Part shown: one piece after another, positions 1 to 12,060 of the stretch
Position numbering within the stretch: the stretch's first letter is position 1
Layout: each line of letters begins with the position of its first letter
Origin: Hofstenia miamia
Lineage: Eukaryota > Xenacoelomorpha > Acoela
Direction: 5' to 3'
DNA length: 64,000 nt
Assembly: GCA_004352715.1 (NCBI GenBank)
Contig: SCFE01000013.1
Span: forward strand, 2,218,768-2,282,767
Notes under the pieces: generated by a model
What the model was told of the DNA's origin: nothing
The model's input: only the letters and a program-made list of their open reading frames with translations
Databases searched by the model: none
Program-made: the position numbers and the translations under genes

Positions 1-1287
1 TAATAGTTTCACGTACCTCTAGTGTTGATAACGTTTTAAATTGGGACATGGTTTCAGTTGACGCTGGATATGATCTTATAACATCATCCACTATCCCAGA
101 AGAGCTCAATTGAAATCTGCGATATATATTTGTTATTTTTTCTAGAAAATAAGCCTCGAAGGAATGTGCATTGGGCATTTGGTTGATTNGATTGTCTCAG
201 TCTTCTTGGTATTAAGCTCAGATAGCAACTTAAACAATTTCTTTGGATCATTTGATGTCTCTAAAAATCTCCTTGAGTAGTAATTTAATTGTTTCCTTTT
301 ACATAATTGCACTACTTTATTTCGAAGCTCTTTAAAAGATGCTAGAGAACCTGGAGTTTGGCTGCACATATGAAAACGTTCCACCCTTCGCTGTTGTGCA
401 CGTAGTTGTTTTACTTCTCCATCAAACCATTTAGGTTTCCCTACCTTTATATTAAGAGTTTTCATTGGAATATGTCTTTGCAAAATATCACTTAGAGCAG
501 AATTATAATTCATTGCCATATTATTTGACGAAAAATTGTGGTTAAATAAGTTATCTAGCCGTACTTATATCATTTGAGAAATCGGATAAGTTTAATTGAG
601 ACCATTTTCTTCTACGAATGATGGTCTTGATTCCACTTTGTTTAATTTGAGAAAGGCCAAAGAAGACTGGGATATGATCAGGAAAGTCGTACGAATTATT
701 TACAAAAATGTTCTTAATAATGTTGTCTTCATCTTTGGTGGTGAGAAGGTCTATAATATTTCCTCCAATATGCGTAGCAGACCTTACATGTTGTGTCAAT
801 AAAGGATTGTCTAGACACTCAATAAATTTCCTTGTTAATTGATTCTCTGGACTATTCATATGCACATTAAAATCCCCTAATATGAGTATAGAATAATTTA
901 TAAGAAATGTGTCATCAAGGAATTCTCAAATTCTTCAATAAATCCCGTTGTGCTCGGGAGGGGGATAAATTAGGAAGAATTCAATAGTCTGATTGAAGAA
1001 TTCCCATGTCATTAAGCATGACTCAAATGTAGAATACAGGTTAGGCTTCGAGAAATTTGGCTTTAGACTTAATTTGTATAAGAAACCCATTCTGCCCCAC
1101 GACTTTCACGAGGCACACTCATAAAACCATACCCCATAGGGCAAAGCAAATTTTCGGAGAATACATCACTTGGCAAGAGCCATGTTTCGGTAATAAAACA
1201 TATATCAATGTTCCTTTCAAGAACTAGTTCTGAAATGTAAATTTCCTTATTGTTTACTGACCAAGGGTTTATCAAAACACAATTCAA
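1..1287 (-). pseudogene. LINE ORF2 5' part (endonuclease and linker), decayed
   Basis: Remnant of the second ORF of a non-LTR retrotransposon, read on the minus strand in three blocks. At 1287-1069 is the start of an APE-type endonuclease, with an Asn-Pro-Trp-Ser-Val-Asn-Asn-Lys stretch followed by DICFITETWL, the usual first catalytic region. At 865-551 is the endonuclease C-terminus, with GGNIIDLL and DHIPV (the SDH.P catalytic His region). At 519-142 is the Lys/Arg-rich linker that precedes the reverse transcriptase. Blocks are separated by stops or frameshifts, and one N lies at 189. The reverse transcriptase itself would lie before position 1. Family: CR1/L2/jockey-like clade by architecture (known families); exact clade not determined. 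Confidence 0.75.
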
Positions 1288-1326
1288 GTTATCTCCATTA
1301 ATAGAAAAACTTACATTTTGAGGGAG

Positions 1327-1914
1327 TCAATCTGTCATTGAAACCAATTTTCCTTGATATTTGAGTTCAAGACCACGAATCTTCAACTCATTTTTGTCAC
1401 ATCCATTTTGTATCATAGTCCATCTTTTGTGAAGAAGGGCTTTTTCAATTTTCTGTTGGTCCTTGTTCAGAGCTCGACTTATATAAATTCCTTTAACATT
1501 ATACTCCTTCAGCTTATGTGCCTTGCTAAGAATTTTCCGAGCATCCCACACTGAACGAAATTTTACTATAACAGTTCTTGTGCGATTCTCATAAAATTTA
1601 CCTAAGTGGTAGCAGTCTTCTATTTCAATTAGTTCTTCTCCAATGTAGCTAAAAATATTTCGAATGTCACACATTTCTAATTCAAGTCTTTGAGATTTAG
1701 TTAATGCAGTTTGTTCTTTTATCCCTCATACATGTATGCAGTTCAGGTATTCTTCAGTATCAGCCTTAAGAGATGGAATTCCAACACTTTTTATGGGAGC
1801 TGATCTCAGTTGGAACTTCTTGATTTCAGATATATGCTCCATCATTTCCTTTTGAAAATTTTGAATCTTTTCTTCAATCTGTCTGTGCTCATCTATAAAT
1901 TTACTGGTAACCAT
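1327..1914 (-). pseudogene. LINE ORF1 (coiled coil plus RRM-like nucleic-acid-binding protein), decayed
   Basis: First ORF of the same minus-strand LINE. Residues from 1914-1726 form a charged, coiled-coil-like helix (KFIDEHRQIEEKIQ...), and 1674-1327 encode a basic domain with TRTVIVKFRSVWDARKIL, the pattern of an RRM/L1-ORF1-type fold, ending IRGLELKYQGKLVS. A frameshift or stop separates the two parts. ORF1 proteins bind the element RNA. It lies just upstream of the endonuclease block (about 40 bp gap), the normal order. The plus-strand LINE at 37.8-41.5 kb ends its ORF1 with a similar IRNLQVFQEVKLVDL, so both may be one clade. No protein is likely made. Confidence 0.65.
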
Positions 1915-2307
1915 AGATAATTGTTCTTACTTATTTATTACTTAGTTTTTCTTACCAGCAGCTAGTGTCACTGAACAGTTGCGGAATTATAGTGTTTAAG
2001 TTACACATTACTGAGAATGAGATACTAAGTTGAATAGTGTTCTTTCTTTATTATCACTTAGTTAGGGTACGCATAGTCTTATGAGAATGAGCTGAGTTGG
2101 TGGATAGAACCTCACTCTACTACAGCTTGGGGGATAGCGTCTTGTTGATCAGATACTGCTTCAGGCAGTAGGCCCATTGCTAACCGGAATCTCTCATACA
2201 GTTACCTAAACAATGGCTGTTACCTGTTACTCTTATATTACATGGATGCTAAATATAGTTTGGTATAGATAAAGAGAAACAGTTTACATGAGACAATGAA
2301 AGTTAAA
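1915..2307. other. Intergenic, probable LINE 5' UTR remnant
   Basis: Between the LINE ORF1 start and the end of the hAT gene. It is more GC-rich than the surroundings (a stretch near 2090-2220) and has no open frame of note. It may be the 5' untranslated region of the minus-strand LINE; no internal promoter motif was recognised. Confidence 0.3.
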
Positions 2308-2981
2308 TTAGTTAGACATTACCCTGCTTGAAAGAAACTGTAGTTCAAAATCTCTAAATAATTCTGAATTAATGCACATCTTGGTCTGGGTGATGATTCT
2401 ACAAGATGACAAAAAAGAAAAAAATCTTTCAGCTGGAACACTAATTGCTGGTTTATGTAGAATGGATGCTGCAACTTTCAAAAGATATGGAAATTTGTTT
2501 TGGTTTGATTGCCACTAAGCAAAAGGATCGGCACTTTCATCCTGAGAAATAACTTTATATTGCTCAAGCTCTTGACAAAATGACGTATTTTCATCTGGAA
2601 AAGCAGCAGTGTTATCAGTTGAAATGGTCATCCGTTTCTCATTCATGATATAAACGTTTTGCTGCAGGCTCCTCAGACAATGTTGTTATTTTTGAGCAAA
2701 GCATATTCAACAATTCCCAAGAACTGCTACTTTCATCCTTACTGGAGAAACATGACAAACTCTTATATCAAATGTCTAAAGCTGTTGATATCTTAGCCAG
2801 CTGAATAGCTTCCGGACTTGAAATTAACAACCTACAGTGGTAATCGCTGACAATTTGCTCCTTTAAATCAATGATACATGTTGGGTCATCTTGTGGTTTG
2901 AGTGAAAATCATAACATTGCCAGAGATGGGAAAATATCGGAAGATGTAGCCTGAGTTTCATAGCCTAACATTTTCAACACC
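2308..2981 (-). pseudogene. hAT transposase, C-terminal half
   Basis: C-terminal part of a hAT-superfamily transposase on the minus strand. Reading downward from 2981: FPSLAML, then a Lys-Glu-Gln-Ile-Val-Ser-Asp-Tyr block, then KISTALDI-stop-YK, the usual LDPR.K position with Arg changed to a stop. Further on come SADPFA-stop-WQSNQNKFPYL and VAASILHKPAISVPAERFFS, the diagnostic hAT dimerisation motif (DPL.WW ... P.tS.psER.FS). The gene ends at the TAA at 2310-2308. At least three in-frame stops (LAML-stop, LDI-stop-YK, FA-stop-WQ) and a frameshift after the FFS motif make it dead. Its upstream half is at 22454-22835; the two halves were separated by the 19.5-kb insertion at 2982-22453, and the frame runs on if the insertion and one 6-bp duplication are removed. 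Confidence 0.85.
2976..2981. repeat. 6-bp target-site duplication, left copy (AACACC)
   Basis: AACACC directly precedes the AGTAGTAATAC terminus. Its partner GACACC follows the right terminus at 22454-22459 (5 of 6 identical). Six-base duplications are typical of Polinton integration. Confidence 0.75.
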
Positions 2982-4282
2982 AGTAGTAATACAAAGGCAG
3001 ATCCCTGGTCACAAACTGAAATTTTGACCTCTAGTGACTCAAAGATATTGACAAGTGCTAAAGTGCTGACTCACCACTTGAAATTATTATTGCAAAGTGC
3101 TTTTTGACAGGTTGGGTTAAAAGCATTAATGCATATTTGACAGTTATCACTAATTGGTTTTTTAAAATGGGTTTGCTTATGAATGATTCATGTTGGGGGG
3201 GGGCAGTTTACATTTACATACATTTTTTGGTTTTATATGACTAATTTCATTTTGTTAATATACACAGCTATATCACGTGTTACATTTGTTTGCATACATT
3301 ACATTTCCTTTTTGTTAATATACCTCATTATCACACACATTATGTTTTGTTTTTTCAGATGATTGCACGTATTATGTAATTTGGGAAAACTTACAAAAAA
3401 CCAGATTTCGTTTTTGTTAATAGACCCTGTTATCACTCATTTCGTTTTTGTCAACACACTACATTATCATTTTTCCATAATTTCAAAAAGCTTACACATA
3501 CAATGTTTAACTTGCTTTTGGGATTTTTTTAAAAAGACTTCACCTTATTTTCAAAACACACTATTTCATTTACAAAAACAAAATTTTCATTTCTAAACAA
3601 ACAAACTATTTTAACCCATTTTCAATAATTTGTATGGAAAAATATGAAATGTAGAAATTAAACAAAAAGAGATCACAATCCACTGTAATAAAAACATTTA
3701 AAATTTTTAGACATTAGTAAAAAAACGCATTTGCCTAGTTTACATGTTAAAAAGCAAAACTAATTTTAAACTATTTTGTTAATAGACATGAAAAATATTA
3801 AATGTAGAAATTAAACAAAGAGATCACATATTTCCTATACTTAAAGGCGTAATATATAATAAAACCAACCTACATTTTCAGAAAGAGCAAAACATGGGTT
3901 ATGTATAAAACCGAAATTCGCTACCTAAATTATACATGCAATTTTATTTATTAATATAATTTATAGATACACATACATTTCAAATATAATTATACATGTT
4001 TGCAGATTGTTACATCTTTTACCTACTTTTATATGGCTATCTTTTCTTTACACCTCTTTTGGTTTATTTGATTTTTTCAGGTTGTACACATTTGGTGACT
4101 TATTCATCTTTTATTGACTTTTCCATATTATTCACTTTTTGTATGTGTTTATAGATTGATACATATTCATCAACTTTCCATGTTTTTTTTCACTTTTTGT
4201 ACACATTTGCTGACTGATGCATCTTTTATTGACTTTTCCATGTTGTTCACGGTTGTATATGTTTTATAGACTGATACACATT
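2982..4282 (+). repeat. Left terminal inverted repeat (type T1 arm)
   Basis: Inverse copy of 22453 down to about 20960. Stretches such as 3170-3600 match the right arm at roughly nine bases in ten by eye. Order from the end inward: terminal 200 bp with GTGACTC...CACCACTTG; a poly-G run at 3195-3203; AT-rich thin-repeat sequence; then the 57-bp minisatellite from about 4070. Direct or inverse relatives lie at 12190-14419 and 14430-16243. Confidence 0.8.
4070..4282 (+). repeat. 57-bp minisatellite, left-arm copy
   Basis: Degenerate tandem units of about 57 bp around GACTGATGCATC and CACTTTTTGTACAC, the inverse of the arrays at 12905-13190 and 20955-21400. It ends abruptly at 4282 where a second element terminus begins. 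Confidence 0.75.
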
Positions 4283-5830
4283 AGTAGTTAAGACCAAGTC
4301 AAGGAGGTTACATTGGGACACCCTGAAGGTCTCATAACCCCTGTGGCTATTTGCTATGTGGAAATGAAGCGATTCTATTGGACGCCATCTAGCAATGAAT
4401 TGAGCAAATTAATTTTTTGACAATGTGTTCAGACCAAAGTGAGAATTTTTTATTTATAGGATTTAGGCAAACTGATATTTTTAATGCCAAATTTCACTTA
4501 TGGTGTGTTTGTTGTAACAATGTTTAAACATGCAACGCAATGGTTTAAGGAAAACAATTCATAGATTGAAAACCCAGATATGATGTATTATTTCCACAAG
4601 AGTGTGATTCCAAGTGTGTTAATATTGATCAAAACAAATATGCAATAGGTGAAAAACAACAATTTTAGCATTTGTGTACTAATGTATAAGCATACATTAC
4701 CACAATGGCTCTGAGTGATGAAGTTCAGCATTAGACAACCTTCAAGTTTCCATCTTCATTCTAAAATATGACAGCACTTCCACATTCACCCAGGAGGTGG
4801 CCATCACAAATGCGTTAAGCCATTTATTTAATGTGGCTGGCTTTCCCCAAGAGGCCTATTGTTACCACAGGCCTAAATCATCAGCAATGAAAACGATAAT
4901 AACAATTCCAAAATAAAATATCTAGTGACATTTGATAACACCCAAGTACTATATAATTTGTAAAAATGTAAGCTCGGTTAGTGAAAAGAGTTATTACATC
5001 AACATATATGGGAAAATAAACTATTAAACATAAAAATCGTTAAAACAAAGCATGTATGATGGAAAGAGGAATATTACATCAACGTATGTAGGTGAGTAAA
5101 CCATTAACACACAAAAATCATTTTGAAACAAAAGCATGTTTGGTGAAAATAGAAATATTACATCATGTATATAGGCATATAAAATAAATCATTAACATAT
5201 AAAAATCGTTTTAAAACAAAAACGTGTTTGGTGAAAATAGAAATATTACATCAATGGACATAGGCAAATAAGCCATTAACACATAAAAATCACGTTAAAA
5301 TAAAAATGGGTACAATGGAAAGAGAAATATTTCAACACTGTATATAAGCAGTAATAGTAAAATATGGAAAAACCTATTGTAATGTCAAGTTGTTGAATTA
5401 TTTATTGGAGTAAAAGTAAACATGTATATCTCAGTTTTTGTGTAATTTAATTTTTCAAATGCTTGAAACATCCCCTTATCACTATTTCATGCACGTTATA
5501 CTTATTGGAGTTTAAGTAATTGATTGAAAATCAAACAAATAACGATTTCAAGAAACATTGATTGTTACATGAAGACATAGAATCACTCTCAAAGAAACGC
5601 ACAGAGATGAGGGCACTAAACAGTTTTAACAATATGAAATACAAATTACAACAGCAATCTGGAAAAGAACTAGTGTGTATAATTAGTTTGTCCGCAAGTG
5701 TAAATAAATTGTCATTAATTATATTGAATGACTTGAATTCATGCTGCTTGATTATTTTTCCAATTGTGTATATTGGATATTAGTGACAAACAAATGAAAT
5801 CTAAGAATTTTTACAGTGAAATGTGGCATG
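4283..5830 (+). repeat. Type T2 arm with its own AGTAGT terminus
   Basis: Begins AGTAGTTAAGACCAAGTC inside the 57-bp minisatellite and continues with GGGACACCC and a CATCTAG block near 4383. Inverse copies are at 10930-12060, 16536-16873 (outer part), 18250-19043 (inner part) and 26460-28804. The last of these ends in CTTAAGTACT, matching this start. I infer the left end of a second inverted-repeat element nested in the first; its right end with duplication CACATT was not found. Confidence 0.6.
4990..5360 (+). repeat. 80-87-bp minisatellite in T2 arm
   Basis: About four tandem units, each with ATTACATC, a TAAACCATTAACA-like core, AAAATCGTTTTAAAACAAAA and a TGGTGAAAATAGAAAT-like end. The same array recurs inverted at 11100-11500, 16536-16720 and 18640-19043 and, more decayed, at 24290-24660 and 26470-26850. 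Confidence 0.75.
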
Positions 5831-6539
5831 TATTTGAAAAATGAACTGTAACCCATTTGTATGTAATGAATAGCCCACAAGAAAATGAATTAAATTTTGT
5901 ATAATAGCATCACATATATAATTTTCTCAAGTTTATAACATGGTTAAGTGATTTTATAGACAATGTTTTTCACTATATTAACTTAAAAATTTTTTTGTTT
6001 CAAAATTTTTCAAAATTCTTGGCAATCTACCTTTTAAATACCATGCGTCTATACTTTTGTAGTTGTAAATAACACACTTTTCACGCTTTTTTACATTTCT
6101 GTTTTAACGAATTTATGTGTAATTGATCTTGTTTTAATCGCATGTGTTGAAATTTTTCTATCTTTTTGCTAACAACTGACTGAAACTATAAATTATACAC
6201 ATTGGTTTTTGTTTTGTTGAGTCATTTGGATGATATTTACCAAAAATGTATTAAATTCTCCAAGTTTATAATGTGGTTAAGTGATTTTATAGACAATGTT
6301 TTTTGTTAATAATTTGCTAATACAATAAAATGTGTTAGAATGTCAATCGTTCATTGCAAAATGGAGAGTTCATGGTAAATTTAGACATGTAATTATATAT
6401 TTATTGAATGATTATTAAAAAAAACACTATCATCACAAACAATTGTTGCGAAAAAATGAACTTTGTATGAATATTAAGTGTATAAATTCGAGCGAAATGA
6501 CAGTAAAACAAGAATTTATCTGCTTGGTTTATTATCATC
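5831..6539. other. AT-rich interior of the Polinton-like element
   Basis: No coding signal recognised. Contains two copies of a motif around TTATAATGTGGTTAAGTGATTTTATAGACAATG (near 5930 and 6270), which also appears inverted at 24090-24120 and directly at 27050-27080, so it belongs to the shared internal module of the family. Confidence 0.5.
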
Positions 6540-8520
6540 GCTTTAAACAAGTAAATTTAAGAAAACAACATAAAAAATATTCTTGTGGACAATGCATGTG
6601 GAGATTTGTTAACTTCGGCACAAGGCATGATAACTTATAACAGAAGGCAAAAAAATTCCCCTGGTAAACAAAAAAAAATGCTGTTCAATTTTACAGAGAT
6701 TGTATATTAATTTATTCAAAAGCATAAATCATTTTATATTTCAACAAATGATTATCATGCTAACTTTGTTTAATTAATTTAAATATTGGATTAAGTAGAT
6801 TGTACCATTAGCTGAAATAGTCTATTTATTTATTTGTTAAAGAAATTTGTACAAAACAACATGTTCTAGTTTCCATGGGGATATTATAATTGCCAAACAA
6901 CATATTTCAAGTAAGTAATTTAAACAAAGATTTATGTAAAAATAAAAAGAAAATTAGGAAAAAATATTCAGTAAATAATTAATGAAATAATATTACATTT
7001 TAAAGTTCTTTTGTTCTATTTAAATGAATCATTTATCAATGACGTTGCTATGTTTTTTAGAAACGCTGTTTCTTTGTATGATGTTAGAGATGGACTAGAA
7101 TGATGATTATTCTGGCGAAATATAATGAAGGCTCAGTCAATATCTATCAATATTTATGCTCAGATGTGAAAACAGTTCTTTGATTCCATACTGCTTCTTC
7201 AAATAGGTATGTTAATTGTTGAATTTTAGTGAATAGACATTTTAAAATTGGGTCTTTATTCAACATTTGGTAGTGTGTAGCAATGTTTGGGGGAATTTAT
7301 TCACCAAGCACTTATTAAGTTTTCTATTTACAATCAATAAATTGTGACATAGCGTCTTTAAATGGTTTAGATTTCAAATACATCTTCGCATGTAAGCATT
7401 GGTATGCATTTGATCCTTGAATTTTGCTTTCATCTTGTTTATACTAGTTTGTAATACTTATTAAAAATCGTATTTTTACGCAATATTCGATCTAACACTT
7501 GATGTATGGGTTGTAATATTTACGAAAAANGCTTTAAACAAGTAAATTTAAGAAAACAACATAAAAAATATTCTTGTGAACAATGCATGTGGAGATTTGT
7601 TAAATTTCTCACAACACATGATAACTTATAAGGGAAGGCAAAAAAATTCCCCCAGTAAACAAAAAAACACTGTTCAATTTTACGGAGATTGTATATTAAT
7701 TTATTCAAAAGCATAAATCATTTTATATTTCAACAAATGATTATCATTCTAACTTTGTTTAATTAATTTAAATAATGGATTAAGTAGATTGTACCATTAG
7801 CTGAAATAGTCTATTTATTTATTCATTAAAGAAATTTGTAGAAAAACTACATGTTCTAGTTTCCATGGGGGTATTATAATCGCCAAACAACATATTTCAA
7901 GTAAGTAATTTAAACAAAGATTTATGTAAAAATAAGGAGAGAAAATTGGGAAAAATATTCAGTGAATAATTAATGAAATAATATTACATTTTAAAGTTCT
8001 TTTGTTCTATTTAAATGAATCATTTATCAATGATGTTGCTATGTTTTTTAGAAACGCTGTTTCTTTGTATGACGTTAGAGATGGACTAGAATGATGATTA
8101 TTCTGGCGAAATATAATGAAGGCTCAGTCAATATCTATCAATATTTATGCTCAGATGTGAAAACGGTTCTTTGATTCCATACTGCTTCTTCAAATAGGTA
8201 TGTTAATTGTTGAATTTTAGTGAATAGACATTTTAAAATTGGGTCTTTATTCAACATTTGGTAGTGTGTAGCAATGTTTGGGGGAATTTATTCACCAAGC
8301 ACTTATTAAGTTTTCTATTTACAATCAATAAATGGTGCCATAGCGTCTTTAAATGGTTTAGATTTCAAATACATCTTTGCATGTAAGCATTGGTATGCAT
8401 TTGATCCTTGAATTTTGCTTTCATCTTGTTTATACTAGTTTGTAATACTTATTAAAAATCGTATTTTTACGCAATATTCGATCTAACACTTGATGTATGG
8501 GTTGTAATATTTACAAAAAA
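6540..8520. repeat. 990-bp direct duplication joined by a single N
   Basis: 6540-7529 and 7531-8520 are the same sequence in the same direction with a few per cent difference, separated only by one N at 7530. Each copy starts GCTTTAAACAAG and ends TTGTAATATTTAC. Part of the module also occurs inverted at about 26090-26430 and directly at 55200-55340. Both copies keep a short stretch reading KYSC-x-QC in one frame, not enough to name a protein. The single N suggests an assembly join of two alleles or copies. Confidence 0.85.
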
Positions 8521-8689
8521 ATGCTTTTAATTTCAAGTCATGGTGAAGTTAATACCATGGTTAAGCAATTATTTATAATCAGTGCATTTCAGCATATTAA
8601 CCTATAGTTTGTTAGGTTGTAATTTTCTCAAAATTCTTCTTGATCTATCTTTAAGATACCATGTGCATATATTTTTTAAGTGTGAATAA

Positions 8690-8900
8690 TAAAGTATTTA
8701 CAAGTATTTGTATATTTATTCTAATACCCGACACTTGCTTGGCACAAAACTACATTTAATTTAACAATATATGATGTTGACATTAGTTTATACATCGGAT
8801 TTCTCTTTTCATAGTGGATTATCAGGGGTTGTGTGGGGTTTATCAATTTGTGTTAATGCTAAACATGTGTGTTCAATTAATTATCTTTATGCTCGTATTG
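8690..8900 (-). pseudogene. Short relic of Polinton-type minor capsid protein (C-terminus)
   Basis: On the minus strand, near 8850-8760, lies a sequence matching the 25780-25890 and 19540-19690 copies, including the codons for a Met-Tyr-Lys element. It is part of the internal module that is the inverse of 25630-26440. Too short to stand alone; called by similarity to the longer copy at 19297-19760. Confidence 0.4.
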
Positions 8901-9254
8901 TGCTGGAATTTTTGCAATGGAAAATATGGTGTGCTTAAAAATGAAATGAAGCCTTTTGCATTTTTACGCCTTTATGCATAAACCGCGTTTAAATTGTTTG
9001 AAAAATGAATTTGATTTTAAGGTGTAGAACTATATTTTATGCATTTGTAATGTTAGCTCATTTTTATATATAATCCATGTTTACTTTTTTCCAATAAACT
9101 AGCTTACCTTTATTGTATATTACGCCTCTGTAATGTTAAGTTTTAATAAGGAAATTTCTTGTTTTTGTATTTGAATATTAGCAAAAGGAATTAAATACAT
9201 GGAATTTTTACATTGGAAAAAGGAACGTAATTGCACGACGTTTTAATGACTAAT

Positions 9255-9452
9255 TACCTCCCCCAATGAGGTTAAGTTTTGTGGTATTGTTGGTTTTTTT
9301 GTTTGTGGTAGCAACTTTCCGGAAAAAGTAATAGATGGATTGATCTTAAATTTTCACCATAGGTGCGTCTCTGCCCAGGGAGGAATCCATTACATTTTGG
9401 TGGTGATCCACGGGACATGGTGATAAGATTTACACTGGCGTTGGTTCAATAT
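9255..9452 (+). repeat. Fragment of a widespread invertebrate interspersed repeat
   Basis: Starts CCTCCCCCAATGAGGTTAAG, then a TTTGTTTG-like run, TAGCAACTTTCCGGAAAAAG, ATGGATTGAT and ATTTTGGTGGTGATCC. I recognise this order of motifs from a repeat present in many unrelated, mainly aquatic animals (knowledge, not searched). Its right part is cut by the gap at 9453. Confidence 0.55.
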
Positions 9453-10315
9453 NNNNNNNNNNNNNNNNNNNNNNNNNNNNNNNNNNNNNNNNNNNNNNNN
9501 NNNNNNNNNNNNNNNNNNNNNNNNNNNNNNNNNNNNNNNNNNNNNNNNNNNNNNNNNNNNNNNNNNNNNNNNNNNNNNNNNNNNNNNNNNNNNNNNNNNN
9601 NNNNNNNNNNNNNNNNNNNNNNNNNNNNNNNNNNNNNNNNNNNNNNNNNNNNNNNNNNNNNNNNNNNNNNNNNNNNNNNNNNNNNNNNNNNNNNNNNNNN
9701 NNNNNNNNNNNNNNNNNNNNNNNNNNNNNNNNNNNNNNNNNNNNNNNNNNNNNNNNNNNNNNNNNNNNNNNNNNNNNNNNNNNNNNNNNNNNNNNNNNNN
9801 NNNNNNNNNNNNNNNNNNNNNNNNNNNNNNNNNNNNNNNNNNNNNNNNNNNNNNNNNNNNNNNNNNNNNNNNNNNNNNNNNNNNNNNNNNNNNNNNNNNN
9901 NNNNNNNNNNNNNNNNNNNNNNNNNNNNNNNNNNNNNNNNNNNNNNNNNNNNNNNNNNNNNNNNNNNNNNNNNNNNNNNNNNNNNNNNNNNNNNNNNNNN
10001 NNNNNNNNNNNNNNNNNNNNNNNNNNNNNNNNNNNNNNNNNNNNNNNNNNNNNNNNNNNNNNNNNNNNNNNNNNNNNNNNNNNNNNNNNNNNNNNNNNNN
10101 NNNNNNNNNNNNNNNNNNNNNNNNNNNNNNNNNNNNNNNNNNNNNNNNNNNNNNNNNNNNNNNNNNNNNNNNNNNNNNNNNNNNNNNNNNNNNNNNNNNN
10201 NNNNNNNNNNNNNNNNNNNNNNNNNNNNNNNNNNNNNNNNNNNNNNNNNNNNNNNNNNNNNNNNNNNNNNNNNNNNNNNNNNNNNNNNNNNNNNNNNNNN
10301 NNNNNNNNNNNNNNN
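9453..10315. other. Assembly gap (863 N)
   Basis: Run of N. It cuts the repeat at 9255-9452. Open frames spanning it are artefacts. Confidence 0.99.
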
Positions 10316-10929
10316 GTAAAATACATTAAAATAACATTGTATAAATAAAAATCAAATCTAGTAGTGGTTTAAAGAATTTTAAGTTAAACACTCAAGAGCC
10401 CAAGAAAGCGTATTTATTCTTCAACAATATTTTACAACCATTCTTGAACAAATTATATTGATTGAAATATAAAATATAGAATACAACAAACATTGCTACA
10501 AGCGCTATATAAAGTTTAACAAACAGATTTAATTCGAAAATGGCTAATCACTACGTCATTGTAATATACTAGCAAATTTCTTAGCGAAATACATTCTTAA
10601 CATTTCCGAATGCGAAATATTATTACGAAGAATGATATACATGTATAATTATAACAAAGAAACATTAATAAAGATAATTGCTTACTATAGTTAAAAGCAA
10701 AAGAAAAATTTTGATAGCAAAATCAATTCAAGAAATTAGAACAAAGGAATGAATGTCAGCCAATCAAATTTGAATTAAAGAAGGTTGGTCGATGCATTAT
10801 CTTATGACTGTAAAAATAATCTCACAAGAGTCATAAATGTTTGAAATTTGCTTAATTGGGAATTTTTTAAAAGACATCTAGTTAAATATTAGTAATATAG
10901 GATAAACATTTAAATAACATTTCAGTTCT
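10316..10929. other. AT-rich interior, nothing recognised
   Basis: No open frame or motif of note between the gap and the inverted T2 arm. Confidence 0.5.
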
Positions 10930-12060
10930 TCTACACATTGTAATTTTTAAAGATTAATTTCAATCAATTACTTAAACTCCAATAAATATTACTTGCATGA
11001 AATAGTGATAAAGGGACGTTTCAAGAATTTGAAAAATTACATGAAAGCTGAGATATAAGTGTTTATTATTACTCTGATAAATAATTCAACAACTTGACAC
11101 TACAATAGGTTTTTCCATATTTTACTATCACCGCTTATATACATTGTTGTAATATTTCTCTTTCCATCATACCCGTTTTTGTTTTAAAACAATTTTTATA
11201 TTTAAATAGTTTATTCGCCTATATACGTTGATGTAATATTTCTATTTTCACCAAACACGTTTCTGTTTTAAAACGATTTTTATATGTTAATGATTTATTT
11301 TATTCGCCTATATACGTGATGTAATATTTCTATTTTCACCAAACACGCTTTTGTTTTAAAATGATTTTTATATGTTAATAGTTTATTCACCTATATATGT
11401 TGATGTAATATTTCTATTTCCATTGTACATGCTTTTGTTTTAACGATTTTTATGTGTTAATAGTTTATTTTCCCATATACATTGATGTAATATCACTTTT
11501 CACTAACCAAGCTTACATTTTTACAAATTATATAGTACTTGGGTGATATCAAATGTCACTTTATATTTTATTTTGGAATTGTTATTATCGTTTTCATTGC
11601 TCATGGTTTAGACCTGTGGTAACAATAGGCCTCCTGGGGAAAGCCAGCTACATTAAATAAATGGCTTAATGCATTTCTGATGGCCACCTCCTGGGTGAAT
11701 GTGGAAGTGCTGTCATATTTTAGAATGAAGATAGAAACTTGAAGGTTGTCTAATGCTGAACTTCATCACTCAGAGCCATTGTGGTAATGTATGCTTATAC
11801 ATTAGTACACAAATGCTAAAATTGTTGTTTTTCACCTATTGCATATTTGTTTGATCAATATTAACACACTTGGAAACACACTCTAGTGCAAATAATACAT
11901 CATATCTGGGTTTTCAATCTATGAATTGTTTTCCTTAAAACATTGTTTTGCATGTTTAAATATTGTTACAGCAAACATGCCATATGTGAAATTTGGCATT
12001 AAAAATATCAGTTTGCCTAAATCCTATAAATCAAAAATTCTCACTTTGGTCTGAACACAT
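10930..12060 (-). repeat. Inverted T2 arm copy
   Basis: Inverse of about 4430-5540, for example AATTACTTAAACTCCAATAA at 10969 and the 11640-11780 block (GGAAAGCCAGCT...TGTCTAATGCTG) against 4720-4860. Contains the 80-87-bp minisatellite at 11100-11500. The terminal about 150 bp is missing: similarity stops at CTGAACACAT, 12060. Confidence 0.75.

Noticed and set aside
9363-10326. Long open frames across runs of N (also at 16177-16605, 16837-17994, 19031-19373, 43874-45050, 56368-57432)
   Set aside because: Unknown bases are read through; nearly all residues are undefined. They are gaps, not genes.
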